From: Bacteroidota bacterium
GTDB lineage: Bacteria > Bacteroidota > Bacteroidia > Cytophagales > Spirosomataceae
NCBI GenBank assembly: GCA_020161355.1
Contig: JAIUOF010000002.1
Coordinates: forward strand, 620,001-684,000
Reading direction: 5' to 3'
Length of the DNA: 64,000 bases
Part shown: positions 42,904 to 51,035 of the stretch, one piece after another
How positions within the stretch are numbered: the first letter of the stretch is position 1
Layout: every line of letters begins with the position of its first letter
Made by a program: the position numbers and the translations under genes
The notes under the pieces: generated by a model
What the model saw: the letters and a program-made list of their open reading frames with translations, nothing else
What the model was told of the DNA's origin: nothing
Database searches by the model: none

Positions 42904-44277
42904 ATGAAAATTAGAAAGTTGCACATTTTTCTAGGATTAGGAGTATTATTGGGATCGTGTGGAAAAAATCCCCAAATAGCTGACTTAGCAGTTACAACAC
43001 CGGTAACCTTTCGGGAAAACAAGGTTCTATTTGTTGAAGAAAATGAAAAAATTGGTGAAACAAGAAAACTTAAGTTTGCTTATGAAATTAACGAGAATAA
43101 GGAAAATGAAATAGAGAAACTAAAACCAATAGGGTGTGTTTTAAGAGGGGTGAGAATCCCTAAAACAAGTGATTTTGAAAAACATACTGATATTGCTGTA
43201 GTAATAGATGTAGTAACAGCAGGAGCAACTAGTTTAACCTCTCTTGTCGTTTTTTATCAAAGAAATGTTACTGGAGGGCAGATGCTTAATTTTCAAGACT
43301 TACTTGTTTATTATGAGCCGGAATGGGACGGACTGACTCCGCCGTATTTTAGGGTGAGGCTTTTAGATGTTTTAAGTGAGAGAAACTTAAAGACTGTTGA
43401 TATATTGGAGCAAGCAAATAAAATGTCTGCTAGCTTGGGTGGAATAATACCCCACCCTGTACTTCCGATTGTTCAAACAGCTGCAGAAGCAGCGAAGATG
43501 ATTTTTGGAAACAAACAAAATAAGGTCATACTTGATTTTCAGGTTCAATTTTATTCTCCTGTACAGATTCAAGGTTCCAATTCTGAACTCCTTCCTTTGA
43601 GAAAAGGCGAGTGGGTAGTAGTAGGCAGAGAAGAATATGGAAGCTCAAGTTATTGGAAGAATAAATTTGAATTGGATGAAAGAACTGGGGAATTACTTAT
43701 TGAGCCTTTTCAACAGAAAACAAATAATGCAGATAATTCAAATATTGAAAACTCTACTAAAAACGAAAATTCAGAAAATAAAAAAGATTTAAATGTTCCT
43801 AAATCTAAGGAATTACTAATAACTGAGACACCTTATGTTTCTTTAGTTTTATTCTCAGCTGATGCTGTTATACCCAAACATATTTTAGATAGATCAAAAG
43901 TATTAATTGAGACTCTAGAATCTGCCTCTCAGCGAAACAATCTAGATGCATTAGGGAATTCAATTTCAGCATTAAGTACTTCATTCAAAGCTTACCAATT
44001 GGAAAGAAAAGTAAAAAAATATTTCTTGGGATCAGACTTCTTAGAATTAATTGAAGTTTTGAAAGAGCAAAACGATGAAGATAATAAAAATAAACTATCC
44101 TCGGAAGAGACTAGTAGGTTAATTAGATTTTTTAATGATTTAACAAATGCTCAGGTATCAAGTATTGAAGATTTAGAAAAATGGCATGAAAAAAATAAAG
44201 GGGTAAAATTTGTCAAAGTGGAGAAAGAAGAATTAAAAACATTTATTTACGGGCAAAAATGGGAAATTCAAAACTAG
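42904..44277 (+). CDS. Lipoprotein of unknown function divergent from DRT1
   Basis: The 457-residue lipoprotein has a signal peptide with lipobox LLGSC (Cys19). The mature part has an N-terminal beta-rich region (TTPVTFRENKVLFVEENEKI), a Gly/Ala-rich stretch that is mildly hydrophobic (VVIDVVTAGATSLTSLVVFY), WVVVGREEYGSSSYW, a low-complexity Asn/Glu/Lys linker (about 275-305) and a helical C-terminal region. I recognise no family. It is divergent from the RT-nitrilase gene across 140 bp and overlaps the next gene by 19 bp. Function in envelope sensing is only a guess. Confidence 0.75.
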   Translation: MKIRKLHIFLGLGVLLGSCGKNPQIADLAVTTPVTFRENKVLFVEENEKIGETRKLKFAYEINENKENEIEKLKPIGCVLRGVRIPKTSDFEKHTDIAVVIDVVTAGATSLTSLVVFYQRNVTGGQMLNFQDLLVYYEPEWDGLTPPYFRVRLLDVLSERNLKTVDILEQANKMSASLGGIIPHPVLPIVQTAAEAAKMIFGNKQNKVILDFQVQFYSPVQIQGSNSELLPLRKGEWVVVGREEYGSSSYWKNKFELDERTGELLIEPFQQKTNNADNSNIENSTKNENSENKKDLNVPKSKELLITETPYVSLVLFSADAVIPKHILDRSKVLIETLESASQRNNLDALGNSISALSTSFKAYQLERKVKKYFLGSDFLELIEVLKEQNDEDNKNKLSSEETSRLIRFFNDLTNAQVSSIEDLEKWHEKNKGVKFVKVEKEELKTFIYGQKWEIQN

Positions 44278-44918
44278 TTAGAATTAGCGTAGTTATTGCA
44301 GTAATAATTCTTTTAGGACTTATTATTTATAGTAATTTTCTTGGGATCAATGAGAATAACTTGATTGAAAAAATGAACATTCCAGATACAGAAGATGAAT
44401 ATTTAGAAACAGATGGAATTATAGTACCTGAACTAGATTCAATTGAAATTGAGCTATCAAACAGAATATCACCACCAAATTATAATGTTCAAACAATATC
44501 AGCCCAGTTTTCTGAACACTACTCTGAAAGGATAGAAATATCCACAAATATGGATGATACAAAATCCTTAATTTCTAAGCTTTCCAATGAAATAAACAAA
44601 AACTTAAACTCCTGTAAAAACAAATATGATAATACTTCAGAAATCGCTATAGTCGAGATAGAGCCAGAATATTTCACCTATCAATATGTTAAAAAGCATA
44701 TTTCTCAAGCAACTTATAAAATCAGGATAAACTGTGCTATTAATAATGTAGATAACAAAGAAACAATTTTGGAATTAGAAAGTAATTCAATTGAAATAAT
44801 CACTGAACCTAAAAATTATTTTAAAGCAATTAATTATAGTAATAGTGTTATGAAAAATTTTATTGAGGTTTTAAAATGTAGCCTCGATAATCTACAAAAA
44901 AATAAAACTGGGGTTTAG
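44259..44918 (+). CDS. Single-span membrane protein, partner of the lipoprotein
   Basis: The 219-residue protein has one transmembrane helix at about residues 5-27 (RISVVIAVIILLGLIIYSNF) and a large periplasmic part rich in Asn, Ser, Glu and Ile (SAQFSEHYSERIEISTNMDD, VEIEPEYFTYQYVKKHISQA). There is no recognised family. The 19-bp overlap with the lipoprotein gene indicates a two-gene operon whose products probably meet in the envelope. A terminator follows about 90 bp downstream. Confidence 0.75.
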   Translation: MGNSKLVRISVVIAVIILLGLIIYSNFLGINENNLIEKMNIPDTEDEYLETDGIIVPELDSIEIELSNRISPPNYNVQTISAQFSEHYSERIEISTNMDDTKSLISKLSNEINKNLNSCKNKYDNTSEIAIVEIEPEYFTYQYVKKHISQATYKIRINCAINNVDNKETILELESNSIEIITEPKNYFKAINYSNSVMKNFIEVLKCSLDNLQKNKTGV

Positions 44919-45005
44919 TCACTTATTAGAAATAACAATGAAATTATATTTTTAAATAAAAAAAATAATTAGATTTACATAAAGTTGTGTGGATTTAGTA
45001 GCAGG

Positions 45006-45039
45006 AAAGGTCTGGTCGTTTTGAGCCAGACCTTTTTTT
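45006..45039 (+). terminator. Terminator of the lipoprotein/membrane pair
   Basis: AAAGGTCTGG and CCAGACCTTT pair perfectly around a 10-nt loop and run into a T tract. Confidence 0.9.
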
Positions 45040-45530
45040 GTTTTCATGGTAATCTAAAGTACAGTCTGTCAAAACAAAAAAATCTGGCATAGAAGTCAAA
45101 GGTAAAATAGATGCAATCCTTGGGTTTGATTTTACAATAAATCCATTTAAGAATTTCTTAAAATAGTATTAATGGACATCAATAATATAAAGATTCAAAA
45201 AGCATTTTTCGTCTCCATCCGCATTTATCCACATTTATTAGCCATTTATTCGGAAAAATGCATAAACACTCCATTTTTATAATCGTATTACAATGATTTA
45301 TAGAATGGAAAAAGCATGAGAAAAAGATGATAAAAGGATAATTATTATATAAAAATTCAGAATCAAAAAAACTATCTGAATTAATCGTAAAAGCAATAAT
45401 GTAAAATAGACATCTCCTGTATAAAACAAACGAAGGAATATTTTTAAAGGTTTATTAAAAACACTAACACTTTAATAATCAACTAATTAACACAAATAGC
45501 GACAAATTGAAAAATTAGCCGCCAAAAAAT

Positions 45531-45561
45531 TTGGTAATAAAAAATCATGCTTTTATTTTTG
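45531..45561 (+). promoter_or_regulatory. Strong Bacteroidota-type promoter of the HTH cassette
   Basis: TTG (45531-45533) and TATTTTTG (45554-45561) are separated by exactly 20 bp, a very good fit to the TTG / TAnnTTTG promoter. The start point would be about 30 bp before the ATG at 45600. Confidence 0.7.
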
Positions 45562-45599
45562 TCAAAAATTTTTTATCCACCAATCTAAATTTTAAATTC

Positions 45600-45896
45600 A
45601 TGTTAACATCCAACTTAGTCGTCACTTTAAGTATTGACGATTTCTCTCATCTGATAAAAAAAGTCGTGAGAGAAGAACTTTCCAGCCTCTATTCTGTGGT
45701 ATCGACCATAGAACCAGTAAAAGAGCAGTTCAACTATGTTGAAGCAGCCAGTTACCTTAAAGTATCTAAGCCTACATTTTCCAAACTCAGAAAAGAAGGC
45801 AAGATTCCCTCCTACCAAGTCTCTGAAAACAGAGTAATTTTCCTCAAAAGCGATCTTGACAATTTCATTTTTAACCAAAAACAAAAAAAACAATGA
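45600..45896 (+). CDS. Helix-turn-helix (excisionase/MerR-type) DNA-binding protein
   Basis: The 98-residue protein has the helix-turn-helix region FNYVEAASYLKVSKPTFSKL followed by RKEGKIPSYQVSENRVIFLK, the pattern of HTH_17/excisionase-like proteins. In Bacteroidota these are typical accessory genes of integrative elements. The ORF is open to 45531, but the upstream part contains the promoter and the ATG at 45600 gives the conserved N-terminus. It overlaps the following gene (ATGA). No integrase is present within the window. Confidence 0.85.
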   Translation: MLTSNLVVTLSIDDFSHLIKKVVREELSSLYSVVSTIEPVKEQFNYVEAASYLKVSKPTFSKLRKEGKIPSYQVSENRVIFLKSDLDNFIFNQKQKKQ

Positions 45897-46237
45897 AAAT
45901 CCACCAATGCCCTGTTTGTCAAAGTAGCTTTGAAGGCAGGAAAAACAAGCTGTATTGCAGTACAAAATGCAAAATTGAATATAACAATGCAAAACAGGCA
46001 AAAAACATGGAAAGCCATAGGAAATTTTTACATGGTTTTAACCGAAATCGAAAAATACTCCAAAAAATACACGATGTCTTTGGGGATTGTACTTTGCCAT
46101 CTTATCTATTAAGTCAAGCCAGGCTTGACATGAATTGTACAAACATGGTCCGTAACAGCCCAAATATCCAAGTAAGCGATTTCCAACTTAGATATATTAA
46201 TCAAGAAAATTATCAAATCATAAAAATAAAACTATGA
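45893..46237 (+). CDS. Small zinc-ribbon/treble-clef-like protein
   Basis: This 114-residue protein has four N-terminal cysteines at 6, 9, 22 and 26 (CPVC, then YCSTKC), which make a zinc-binding knuckle pair. The rest is basic and probably helical (NRNRKILQKIHDVFGD). The start overlaps the helix-turn-helix gene by ATGA and the end overlaps the next gene in the same way. It probably binds nucleic acid or protein as part of the mobile-element cassette; no family name is certain. Confidence 0.75.
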   Translation: MKIHQCPVCQSSFEGRKNKLYCSTKCKIEYNNAKQAKNMESHRKFLHGFNRNRKILQKIHDVFGDCTLPSYLLSQARLDMNCTNMVRNSPNIQVSDFQLRYINQENYQIIKIKL

Positions 46238-46497
46238 AACACTACAGTTTTTCGGAATGGCATAATGATAATCATGCCTCCAACTCAAGATTTATCCAAC
46301 AAGTACCGCAAAGAGACTTGTATGCCTATGACAACAAAAAGAATGGGTGGATAATAGGTTTAGCTACACTATTAGCAATGGCAATGGTACAGATTATTTA
46401 TCAAAATTTTGATACGATAAAGGCTTGGATTATTAATTTCATTGAAAAACTTTCAGAAATCGAAGAAGAATCCATCAAAACATTCAAAAAGAATTGA
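46234..46497 (+). CDS. Small single-span membrane protein of the HTH cassette
   Basis: The 87-residue protein has a hydrophilic N-terminus, one transmembrane helix at about 38-57 (GWIIGLATLLAMAMVQIIYQ) and a charged C-terminal helix (FIEKLSEIEEESIKTFKK). It is the third gene of the cassette, overlapping its predecessor by ATGA, and ends before a strong terminator. The function is unknown. Confidence 0.7.
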   Translation: MKHYSFSEWHNDNHASNSRFIQQVPQRDLYAYDNKKNGWIIGLATLLAMAMVQIIYQNFDTIKAWIINFIEKLSEIEEESIKTFKKN

Positions 46498-46506
46498 TAA
46501 ATAAGC

Positions 46507-46535
46507 AAAAAAGGAGACTAAAAATCTCCTTTTTT
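46507..46535. terminator. Bidirectional terminator
   Basis: AAAAAAGGAGA and TCTCCTTTTTT form a perfect 11-bp stem with a 7-nt loop. It ends the HTH cassette (+) and the exoprotein operon (-). Confidence 0.92.
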
Positions 46536-46538
46536 ACT

Positions 46539-48968
46539 CTACTTTACTTTCAACTCCAGCTCTTTAACTTTGTCTTTCAAAGCATCATTTTCCTTCTTTA
46601 AAGCAATTAAATGCAGCGTAATTTCCTCAAGTTTTTTAAGTAAAATTGCATCCATATTTCCAAGATCAATTCCATTTTCCTCTACCTCCTGAGAAGAAGG
46701 AACTTCTGGCAAATGTTTATTTTTCTTTATAAATTCTTCAGTCTCATCCAAAGATTTTAATTTGTATTCTTCATCAAAAACGAAGTCAGGCCAAGCAGTT
46801 GAATTTTTTACTTTTACCTTTTCGGCTATTACATTACCATCTATTGCTAATTTGTAACTAGAAGGATAATTTAGAGTTGATTCAAATCCTATTGCGACAC
46901 TTCCGTTAACATCAAGTTTTGCTTTTGGAGTATTAGTTCCAATGCCAACATTGCCATTTTCTAAGGCTCTTAATTTCACTCCAGTTCCAGTGGCAAGTAT
47001 TAAATTGTTACTCATAGTAGAATCTAATCCTGTAACACCATAACCCAAAATAGTATTTCCACTGCCTTGTTTAATACCTATTCCAGTATTTCTACCAATT
47101 ATTGTATTTTGGTTACCAGTAGTTATTGTATTCGCAGAAGCTTGCCCAACTGCAACATTTTGCTGACCAGTACCTCTGATATTCCTTAATGCATCATGCC
47201 CAATTGCTGTATTATACCCTCCAGTGTTTAAAGAACTAACAATTCCCACACCCGATGTGACCCCCAAATATACATTATAGTGAGAATTTGAGAATTGCCC
47301 AGCTTGAAGCCCAACAGCTACATTATAACTAGCGGTAGTATTACTTGATAAACTTGATTGCCCAAATGTCGAATTATATGACCCACTTATGTTTGCTGGC
47401 ATAGAATTATAACCAACGACAGTATTTCCTGTACCCGTTGTATTATTAGTTAGAGAATAACCACCAATTGCTGTATTTGATGTTCCTGTATTTAAGGCAG
47501 GTTTAGTAGAATTTCCTCTTAATGCATAAAAACCAATTGCTATATTAAAGGGAGTAGTTGATAATGTTGTATCGTTGGTGTACCGCATTGCTTCATAGCC
47601 GATTCCAATGTTATAATTCAAAGCTTTTGCACTCAATAAAGCAGCATAACCTATTGCAATATTATTACTTCCAGTTTTGTTATTTGAAAGAGCTGCATTA
47701 TTAATTGCTATATTATTTCCACCACTCTCATTGTTCAATAATGAATTTACTCCAATTGCTATATTTTGAACCCCTCTGTTTAATGAGGTATTTGTAGTAT
47801 TTCCTCTCAATGCATTGGCTCCCAAAGCGATATTATAGGTACTTGCTAGAGTACTATCCCCATTAAAATGTCTCATTGCCTCAGTGCCTATAGCAATATT
47901 ATTACTTTTATTTATGTTAGAAGATAATGCTAAATAACCTATTGCGGTATTATAAGAACCCTCTAAGTTATTAAGTAAGGAACTATGCACTCCTGAAAAA
48001 TTATACAAACCCTTAGTATTTGAAAATAAAGACCTGTATCCAAAACTAATGTTATGATATCCAATTGTATTAATTGAGTTTGAAGCAGAACTTGCTTGGG
48101 ACTCCCAACCTATAGCTACATTATATCCGTTAACCTCAGTCGTACCACCTCCCCAATAAGCACCAGCATAATATCCAATTCCAATGTTCCTACTAGCAAC
48201 TTTGGAGTATTGCATCGAATTAGTTCCTATCGCAACATTATTTGAACCAATTGTATTTGTAGTAAGTGAATTTACTCCAATGCCAACATTATTTACTCCC
48301 GTTGTGGTAAGAGTACCTGTTGCCCTTCCAAAAAAGCTGTTTCCAGAACCCGTGGAAATATTTTGACCAGATGCTCTACCAACTGCAACATTATCTCCTC
48401 CTGAAGTTGAAAGCATTACATAATCTCCGATACCTACATTATATAATCCTGATCCCCCACCGGTTCCATTTCCACCAAAATAAAGATTACTTGCTAAATT
48501 GTTTCGGTGAATACGAATATTATCAACCATTAAATCTCCAGAAACTTGCAAAGTTGAAGTTGGAGTTACTGTCCCAATACCAATTTTCCCATTATTACCA
48601 ATAAAAAGTCTGGAAGTTAACAATGATACTGAATCAGCTATACCAACTGGTGCTGTTGAAAAATTAAAATTACCTCCAGAAAGATTTAAATGTGCTCCTC
48701 CAAAAGAAGAGTTTCTGTATTTATAATTTCCAGAATAATAAATATTATAAGAAATCCCGGACCCTCCGGTAGTACCAAATTCTTGCAACCAACCAGAATT
48801 AAAAATAATCCTGGAAGAAGGGCTGCTACCCAACTGAAAGAGACCAATAGGCGAAGCCGTACCGATACCTACACTTCCGCTTGCTGGAAAAGGATACGTA
48901 TTCTGAGCATTTGATTTTAAAAAGAATGTAGAAAAAATCAAGACATATATATAGTAGTACTTTTTCAT
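46539..48968 (-). CDS. Tail-fibre/YadA-head-like exported repeat protein A
   Basis: The 809-residue secreted protein has a signal peptide ending SNAQ. The body is built from many units of the YadA-head type (SNNVAIGTNSM, YNTAIGYLAL, SGNNIAINNAAL), predicted to form a left-handed beta-roll in a trimeric stalk. The C-terminal ~90 residues (VKVKNSTAWPDFVFDEEYKL, then KHLPEVPSSQEVEENGIDLG and a coiled coil) form the module common at the end of Bacteroidota surface proteins. It overlaps the upstream paralogue (ATGA). The function is likely adhesive. It is not a phage fibre, because no phage genes are nearby. Confidence 0.85.
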   Translation of the reverse strand: MKKYYYIYVLIFSTFFLKSNAQNTYPFPASGSVGIGTASPIGLFQLGSSPSSRIIFNSGWLQEFGTTGGSGISYNIYYSGNYKYRNSSFGGAHLNLSGGNFNFSTAPVGIADSVSLLTSRLFIGNNGKIGIGTVTPTSTLQVSGDLMVDNIRIHRNNLASNLYFGGNGTGGGSGLYNVGIGDYVMLSTSGGDNVAVGRASGQNISTGSGNSFFGRATGTLTTTGVNNVGIGVNSLTTNTIGSNNVAIGTNSMQYSKVASRNIGIGYYAGAYWGGGTTEVNGYNVAIGWESQASSASNSINTIGYHNISFGYRSLFSNTKGLYNFSGVHSSLLNNLEGSYNTAIGYLALSSNINKSNNIAIGTEAMRHFNGDSTLASTYNIALGANALRGNTTNTSLNRGVQNIAIGVNSLLNNESGGNNIAINNAALSNNKTGSNNIAIGYAALLSAKALNYNIGIGYEAMRYTNDTTLSTTPFNIAIGFYALRGNSTKPALNTGTSNTAIGGYSLTNNTTGTGNTVVGYNSMPANISGSYNSTFGQSSLSSNTTASYNVAVGLQAGQFSNSHYNVYLGVTSGVGIVSSLNTGGYNTAIGHDALRNIRGTGQQNVAVGQASANTITTGNQNTIIGRNTGIGIKQGSGNTILGYGVTGLDSTMSNNLILATGTGVKLRALENGNVGIGTNTPKAKLDVNGSVAIGFESTLNYPSSYKLAIDGNVIAEKVKVKNSTAWPDFVFDEEYKLKSLDETEEFIKKNKHLPEVPSSQEVEENGIDLGNMDAILLKKLEEITLHLIALKKENDALKDKVKELELKVK

Positions 48969-50998
48969 TTTTTATTTTTTAGGATTTTAATTTCCGATTC
49001 AAGATTTACTAATTTCTTATTCTGATCAATCAAATACAGTGTTAACTCCTCTACTTTTTTCAAAAGCAACCTATTCATCTCTCCTAAATCCTGTCCATCT
49101 TTTTCAACTTCTAATGCCGATGGGATCTCAGGCAAATGACTGTTTTCATTTACGAATTTTTCAATATCCAATAAACTTGGAAGTTGGTAGCCTTTTTTGA
49201 AAACAAAGTCTGGCCAAACTCCATTTGTGCTTTTCTTAACTTTTATTTTATCGGCGATTATGTTTCCAGCGACTGATAATTTATATCCTGAATAAGGAGT
49301 TGTTGTACCAATTGCTACTTGTCCACCTGCAGGATTAATAATTAGAGGTATTCCTGAAGAAGTAGCATATGAATAGGATTCAATTCTAGCATAATTAATA
49401 CTTGGATCAGCTCCGCTAATTAATAACCCTTTTCTTGAACTTCCAGCCCCATTTCCAAAAAATGCCCTACCACTATTTCCTATTTCTAACGGTTCATTTG
49501 GAGATGATGTCCCAATTCCAACATTGCCTGCCCCATCAATTCTTAATCTTTCATAGCTCCCGGCCCCGATTACAACTGTATTGGTAAGTGCAGAATTTAA
49601 ACCGGTAATTGATGCACCTATTATGGTATTGCCAGAACCTGTGGTAATCCCGCGACCAGTGTTATGGCCAATTAATACATTATTTGCTCCAGTAGATATT
49701 TCGTAACCTGCAGAATTCCCAAAAGCAGCATTCTGATTACCAGTAGAATTAAATAATGCATTGTAACCAAAAGCATTGCTCTGGCTTCCCGATGTATTTG
49801 AATGAAGAGCATAAGCTCCATATGCATTATTTAAAGTCCCTATATTGTTTCCAGGAGTTGTACTTCCCCTTAAAGCAAAAGAACCAACCGATGTATTGAA
49901 AGTGTTGGAAACAATCGTATCACTATTTGCATACAATTGAGAATAATAACCTATGGCAACATTATAACTTTTTGCTTTATTTTCTTGAAATGAATTATTC
50001 CCAATTGAGATATTTTGTCCACCTTTAATATTTTTATTTGCTGAACTTAAACCAATTGAAATATTATTATTTCCGGATTCATTATAATATAAAGCGTCAT
50101 ACCCAATGGCAGTATTTGAAGTTCCAGTGTTCTTATTAAGTGTGGAAGAATTTCCCCTTAGAGCCCTAAATCCGATTGCAGTATTGTAAGTTATATTAGA
50201 AACAGTATTGTTCCCATACCCTCGCATTGCCTCAAATCCTATTGCAATACTTCTCGAACCACCAATATTTTCCATTAAAGCATACTGCCCAACCGCTACA
50301 TTATATTCACCTACAGTAGATTTTGCCATAGCTGTGTAACCAAATGCAGAATTATAATTACCAGTTGTTCTAGAATAAAAAGCTCCATTACCATAATAAG
50401 TATTGGTTGATCCTTTACCAATTCCAATTTGAATGCCATTAATATTGGCATCAGCAGTAGTAGTTATAGCACCCATTCGGTTTTCATAGTCAAGTTTTAC
50501 AAAATTATTTGTCGCAACTGGCGGAGCATTTACCGTAGAGGCAGTCCATCCTGCAAACCAGGCATCAGAGCCACCTCCATCTGTTGGGGTTCTCATCCAA
50601 GCTCTGGTTTTAAAGCTCAAACAGTATTGCGTTGAACCACGTTTAATAAAAATCGAAACCAAACCAGCATCATTAAACAAATAAACATCAGGGGCATAAC
50701 CACCATGTGAGGATATCTTTTTTGATGCAAAATATTCTCCCGATCCACCATTGTAAACATACCAGTTTAACATCAATCCTACACTTTGAATTGCACCATA
50801 GTTATATCCTTCAATTACCACAGTAGCCATATATCTAGGAGCACCAAAGGGTAAATTTGTCTTGATTACTACGCCACCGCTATCTGTTGTCGGGTTGGCA
50901 CAGTTGTTAAAATAAGTAAGATTTTCTACTCCTGAGCTTTGCGTAAATGCCTGCAAGCTTGATAAAAGTAGAAAAAGGACCAGGATTTCTTTTTTCAT
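48965..50998 (-). CDS. Tail-fibre/YadA-head-like exported repeat protein B
   Basis: This 677-residue paralogue of protein A has a signal peptide (MKKEILVLFLLLSSLQAFTQ) starting at ATG 50998; the ORF extends to 51082 but that would read into the upstream gene. The N-terminal region (about 25-180) differs from protein A. The middle carries the same NTAIGYDAL/NISIGLSSA-type repeats. The C-terminus KSTNGVWPDFVFKKGYQLPS and HLPEIPSALEVEKDGQDLGE matches protein A. Each may provide a different tip on the same kind of stalk. Confidence 0.85.
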   Translation of the reverse strand: MKKEILVLFLLLSSLQAFTQSSGVENLTYFNNCANPTTDSGGVVIKTNLPFGAPRYMATVVIEGYNYGAIQSVGLMLNWYVYNGGSGEYFASKKISSHGGYAPDVYLFNDAGLVSIFIKRGSTQYCLSFKTRAWMRTPTDGGGSDAWFAGWTASTVNAPPVATNNFVKLDYENRMGAITTTADANINGIQIGIGKGSTNTYYGNGAFYSRTTGNYNSAFGYTAMAKSTVGEYNVAVGQYALMENIGGSRSIAIGFEAMRGYGNNTVSNITYNTAIGFRALRGNSSTLNKNTGTSNTAIGYDALYYNESGNNNISIGLSSANKNIKGGQNISIGNNSFQENKAKSYNVAIGYYSQLYANSDTIVSNTFNTSVGSFALRGSTTPGNNIGTLNNAYGAYALHSNTSGSQSNAFGYNALFNSTGNQNAAFGNSAGYEISTGANNVLIGHNTGRGITTGSGNTIIGASITGLNSALTNTVVIGAGSYERLRIDGAGNVGIGTSSPNEPLEIGNSGRAFFGNGAGSSRKGLLISGADPSINYARIESYSYATSSGIPLIINPAGGQVAIGTTTPYSGYKLSVAGNIIADKIKVKKSTNGVWPDFVFKKGYQLPSLLDIEKFVNENSHLPEIPSALEVEKDGQDLGEMNRLLLKKVEELTLYLIDQNKKLVNLESEIKILKNKK

Positions 50999-51035
50999 AA
51001 TATTTTTATTTGATATTAATAACTTGTGTAAAAAA

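Larger units (their letters stand above)
44919..45599. other. 681-bp intergenic region
   Basis: It contains the terminator at 45006-45039 and the promoter at 45531-45561. In between (45060-45500) I see no gene; it is AT-rich with short direct repeats around ATTTATCCACATTTATTAGCCATTTATT (45227-45250 region). The right part could hold regulatory sites for the downstream cassette. Confidence 0.6.

Noticed and set aside
46539..50998. Tail-fibre-like genes as evidence for a prophage
   Set aside because: No capsid, terminase, portal, tail or lysis genes are nearby, both proteins have signal peptides, and the C-terminal module is typical of Bacteroidota surface proteins.
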